A stretch of 64,000 bases of DNA, from contig NZ_CP016634.1 of assembly GCF_002741075.1 (NCBI RefSeq), positions 3,936,001 to 4,000,000 of the forward strand. The letters run 5' to 3'. The stretch is from Pseudomonas putida. GTDB taxonomy: Bacteria; Pseudomonadota; Gammaproteobacteria; Pseudomonadales; Pseudomonadaceae. Of this stretch, positions 61,447-64,000 are shown one piece after another; within the stretch, counting starts at the first letter, position 1, and the number at the start of each line of letters is the position of its first letter. The translations under genes were made by a program, and so were the position numbers. Below the pieces are notes generated by a model that saw only the letters and a list, made by a program, of their open reading frames with translations, was not told the origin of the DNA and did not search any database.

Positions 61447-62406
61447 TCAATGATCCAACGCCTGCTGCAGCGCCACTCCTGCCCCCAGCAAGCCGGAGAA
61501 CTCCGCCGTCACCAGCCACACCGGCACACCCTCCAAATAGCCGCTCATGCAGCCCTTGTCGACAAAGCTCGTGGCAAAACCGCTCTGCAGAAACAGCTCG
61601 GCAAAGCGCGGAATCACGCCGCCGACAATATAGACCCCACCCCGCGCCCCCAGGGTCAGGACATTGTTACCGGCCACACGCCCAAGGAAGCGGCAGAACT
61701 GCTCGACCACCGCCAGGGCTCGCGGCTCGCCGCCCAGCGCCGCATCGGTGATGTGCGCGGGCGTCTTGTGCCGGGGTACGTCGCCATCGAGCGCACACAT
61801 TGCCTGGTACAAGCGCACCAGCCCGCCGCCACTCAATACTGTCTCGGCGCTGACATGGCCGATCTGCCGATGGATCTGCTGATGAATCGCCGCCTCGCGC
61901 TCGTTGCCCACCGGCAGGTCGACATGCCCGCCCTCCCCTGGCAAGGCCAGCCAGTGCTGGTTGTCCAGGCGCAACAGGCTGCCTACGCCCAGGCCGGTGC
62001 CTGGGCCGATGACCAGGGCCGGGCGCGCAGGGTCGGCGGCGCCCGGGCACACCTGGCGATACTCGCCAGGCTGCAGACGCGTCATGCCCAGAGCCATGGC
62101 ACTGAAGTCGTTGATCAACAGCAGGTGCTCGACCTGCAAGGCCTGGCAGAAAGCACGGCGGCTCAGCCGCCAGTGATTGTTGGTGAAGCGAAACGCATCG
62201 CCGCTCACCGGCCCCGCGACCGCCAGGCACACCGCCGCCAGCCCACCCTGGGCGATGCCTTGCCTTGTCAGATAAGCCTCGATGGCCTGCTCAGGACTCG
62301 TGTAATCGGCAGTCGCCAGGACCTGTACCGCCTGTAACTGGTTGTCGTGCCACAGGGCAAAGCGGGCATTGGTGCCGCCGATATCGCCAACCAGCAGTGC
62401 TTTCAT
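61447..62406 (-). CDS. glk: Glucokinase
   Basis: 319 aa, ATP + glucose to G6P. The N-terminal phosphate motif is [16 protein letters not shown]. The sugar-binding DFSAMALG block is present, as are [14 protein letters not shown] and [17 protein letters not shown], the standard E. coli-type Glk set. The ATG overlaps the edd stop by 4 bp (ATGA), so translation is coupled; a 49-bp gap leads to gltR. Confidence 0.97.
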   Translation of the reverse strand: MKALLVGDIGGTNARFALWHDNQLQAVQVLATADYTSPEQAIEAYLTRQGIAQGGLAAVCLAVAGPVSGDAFRFTNNHWRLSRRAFCQALQVEHLLLINDFSAMALGMTRLQPGEYRQVCPGAADPARPALVIGPGTGLGVGSLLRLDNQHWLALPGEGGHVDLPVGNEREAAIHQQIHRQIGHVSAETVLSGGGLVRLYQAMCALDGDVPRHKTPAHITDAALGGEPRALAVVEQFCRFLGRVAGNNVLTLGARGGVYIVGGVIPRFAELFLQSGFATSFVDKGCMSGYLEGVPVWLVTAEFSGLLGAGVALQQALDH

Positions 62407-64000
62407 TTCAGTCGCTCCAGGGCAGAGGTGAAGGCGCTGGCACCCTGCTCGGCCGGGCTGAACGCCACACGCATGAAGCCAAACAGTTCGCGTCCCATGC
62501 CCAGGTCATTGCCCTGGGGAGGCGCCGGCTGGTCACGGGTGGCCAGTTCCTCGGCCGATACCATCAGTTGCAACGTGCCTTCGATGCCATCGACCCTCAC
62601 GATATCGCCATCGCGCACTCGCGCCAGCGGCCCCCCGTCGTAGGCCTCGGGGCACACGTGGATGGCTGCCGGAATCTTGCCCGAGGCGCCGGACATCCGA
62701 CCGTCGGTGACCAGCGCCACCTTGTAGCCCCGGTCCTGCAGTACGCCCAGGAAGGGCGTCAGCTTGTGCAGCTCGGGCATGCCGTTGCAACGCGGCCCCT
62801 GGAAGCGCACCACCGCGACGAAGTCGCGCTCCAGCTCGCCGGCCTTGAAGGCATCGGCCAGAGACTGCTGGTCATGGAACACCCGGGCCGGCGCTTCTAC
62901 CACCTGATGCTCGGGTGCTACCGCCGACACCTTCATGACGCCACGTCCGAGGTTGCCATTCATCACCCGCAGGCCGCCTTCGGCCGAGAACGGTCGCGCC
63001 ACCGGGCGCAGGATGCTCTCGTCCAGGCTCTGGCGCGGCCCTTCACGCCACACCAACCTGCCCTCCTCGAGGAACGGCTCCTGGGTGTAGCGGCGCAGGC
63101 CGTGGCCAGCCACGGTGTTGACATCCTCGTGCAAAAGCCCGGCATCGAGCAGTTCGCGGATGAGAAACGCCATGCCGCCCGCCGCCTGGAAGTGGTTGAT
63201 GTCGGCCTTGCCGTTGGGATAGACGTGGGACAGGGTCGGCACCACCTCGGAGAGGTCCGCCATGTCCTGCCAGGTCAGCTGGATGCCGGCAGCCTGGGCG
63301 ATGGCCGGGATGTGCAGGGTATGGTTGGTGGAGCCGCCGGTGGCATGCAGGGCGACGATCGAGTTGACCAATGCCTTTTCATCGACGATCTCGCCCAGGG
63401 GCATGAAGCGGCCACTGGCCTTGGTCATGCGTGTGACCTGCTGCGCCGCCTCGGCGGTCAGGGCGTCACGCAACGGCGTGTAGGGATTGACGAACGAAGC
63501 CCCCGGCAGGTGCAGCCCCATGACTTCCATCACCAGTTGGTTGGTGTTGGCCGTGCCGTAGAAGGTACAGGTGCCAGGGCTGTGATAGGACTTCATCTCC
63601 GACTCCAGCAGCTCTTCGCGGCTGGCCTTGCCTTCGGCGTAGCGCTGGCGTACGTCGGCCTTTTCCTTGTTGGAGATGCCCGAAGGCATCGGCCCGCCGG
63701 GGACAAAGATGGTCGGCAGATGACCAAAGCGCAGGGCGCCCATCATCAGGCCCGGCACGATCTTGTCGCAGATGCCGAGCATCAATGCGGCGTCGAACAT
63801 GTTGTGGGACAGGGCGATGGCGGTGGACATGGCGATCACCTCACGGCTGGCGATGGCCAGTTCCATCCCCGGCTCGCCCTGGGTGACGCCATCGCACATG
63901 GCCGGCACGCCACCGGCGAACTGGCCGACCGAGCCGATCTCGCGCAGGGCCTGTTTGATCTGTTCCGGGAAGTGCTGGTACGGCTGGTGCGCCGACAGCA
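62403..64000 (-). CDS. edd: 6-phosphogluconate dehydratase, C-terminal ~530 residues (start beyond window)
   Basis: Converts 6-phosphogluconate to KDPG, [4Fe-4S] enzyme of the IlvD/Edd family. The visible part reads into the window end without a stop: [58 protein letters not shown], with two cluster-ligand Cys, then [25 protein letters not shown] with another. [23 protein letters not shown] is near the end. Usual length is ~608 aa, so about 75 N-terminal residues are missing. First gene of edd-glk-gltR-gtrS. Confidence 0.97.
   Translation of the reverse strand, partial: LSAHQPYQHFPEQIKQALREIGSVGQFAGGVPAMCDGVTQGEPGMELAIASREVIAMSTAIALSHNMFDAALMLGICDKIVPGLMMGALRFGHLPTIFVPGGPMPSGISNKEKADVRQRYAEGKASREELLESEMKSYHSPGTCTFYGTANTNQLVMEVMGLHLPGASFVNPYTPLRDALTAEAAQQVTRMTKASGRFMPLGEIVDEKALVNSIVALHATGGSTNHTLHIPAIAQAAGIQLTWQDMADLSEVVPTLSHVYPNGKADINHFQAAGGMAFLIRELLDAGLLHEDVNTVAGHGLRRYTQEPFLEEGRLVWREGPRQSLDESILRPVARPFSAEGGLRVMNGNLGRGVMKVSAVAPEHQVVEAPARVFHDQQSLADAFKAGELERDFVAVVRFQGPRCNGMPELHKLTPFLGVLQDRGYKVALVTDGRMSGASGKIPAAIHVCPEAYDGGPLARVRDGDIVRVDGIEGTLQLMVSAEELATRDQPAPPQGNDLGMGRELFGFMRVAFSPAEQGASAFTSALERLK

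Overview
The window looks like a chromosome segment of a Pseudomonas putida-group bacterium. The evidence is high GC with strong G/C third positions, a complete Entner-Doudoroff/glucose-uptake cluster in Pseudomonas order (edd-glk-gltR-gtrS-gtsABCD-oprB-mutarotase-hexR-zwf-pgl-eda), typical housekeeping neighbourhoods (rpsP-rimM-trmD-rplS beside ffh; guaB-guaA; xerD-dsbC-hom), and dispersed REP elements of the P. putida type.

Layout. 1-9730 (mostly minus strand): 5' end of hom, then dsbC, xerD, a CPA-type cation/H+ antiporter (plus), a hot-dog thioesterase, an intact IS3-family element with a 3-bp target duplication, then rplS-trmD-rimM-rpsP and ffh. 10079-13656 (plus): CcsA-like YpjD, a CorB/HlyC-type CBS protein and an MHS-type MFS transporter. 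13770-17648: purT, a VUT transporter, DUF1289, a gamma-carbonic anhydrase-like protein and two head-to-head Nudix hydrolases. 17668-24587 (plus): an L,D-transpeptidase, then a two-partner secretion pair (TpsB transporter, 1506-aa TpsA adhesin). 24753-34752: PhoX phosphatase behind a Pho-box-like site, a small NIF3/YqfO-type protein, purL, mltF, tadA and a CumA-type multicopper oxidase. 34935-38180: a lone 1081-aa protein whose C-terminus matches the catalytic glycosyltransferase domain of large clostridial toxins; this is the most unusual gene here. 38358-48270: guaA, guaB, a zinc-ribbon protein, a TauE transporter, a LysR regulator, xseA, an M23 peptidase, and leuA preceded by a leucine-rich leader peptide. 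48495-64000: the glucose catabolic regulon.

How the genes work together. In the last 15 kb glucose crosses the outer membrane through OprB, is bound by GtsA, imported by GtsBCD and phosphorylated by Glk. Zwf, Pgl, Edd and Eda then convert glucose-6-P to pyruvate and glyceraldehyde-3-P. HexR and the GtrS/GltR two-component system are the local regulators. Crc/Hfq-type A-rich motifs sit just upstream of the start codons of gtsA, oprB and the mutarotase gene, suggesting shared catabolite repression at translation. purT, purL, guaA and guaB supply purines.

The candidate 'exciting system' is the orphan glycosyltransferase toxin. Secondary candidates are the toxin-less TPS adhesin with two palindromes before it, the leuA leader, and several long perfect hairpins in the glucose cluster. 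All calls come from reading sequence only; no database search was run.
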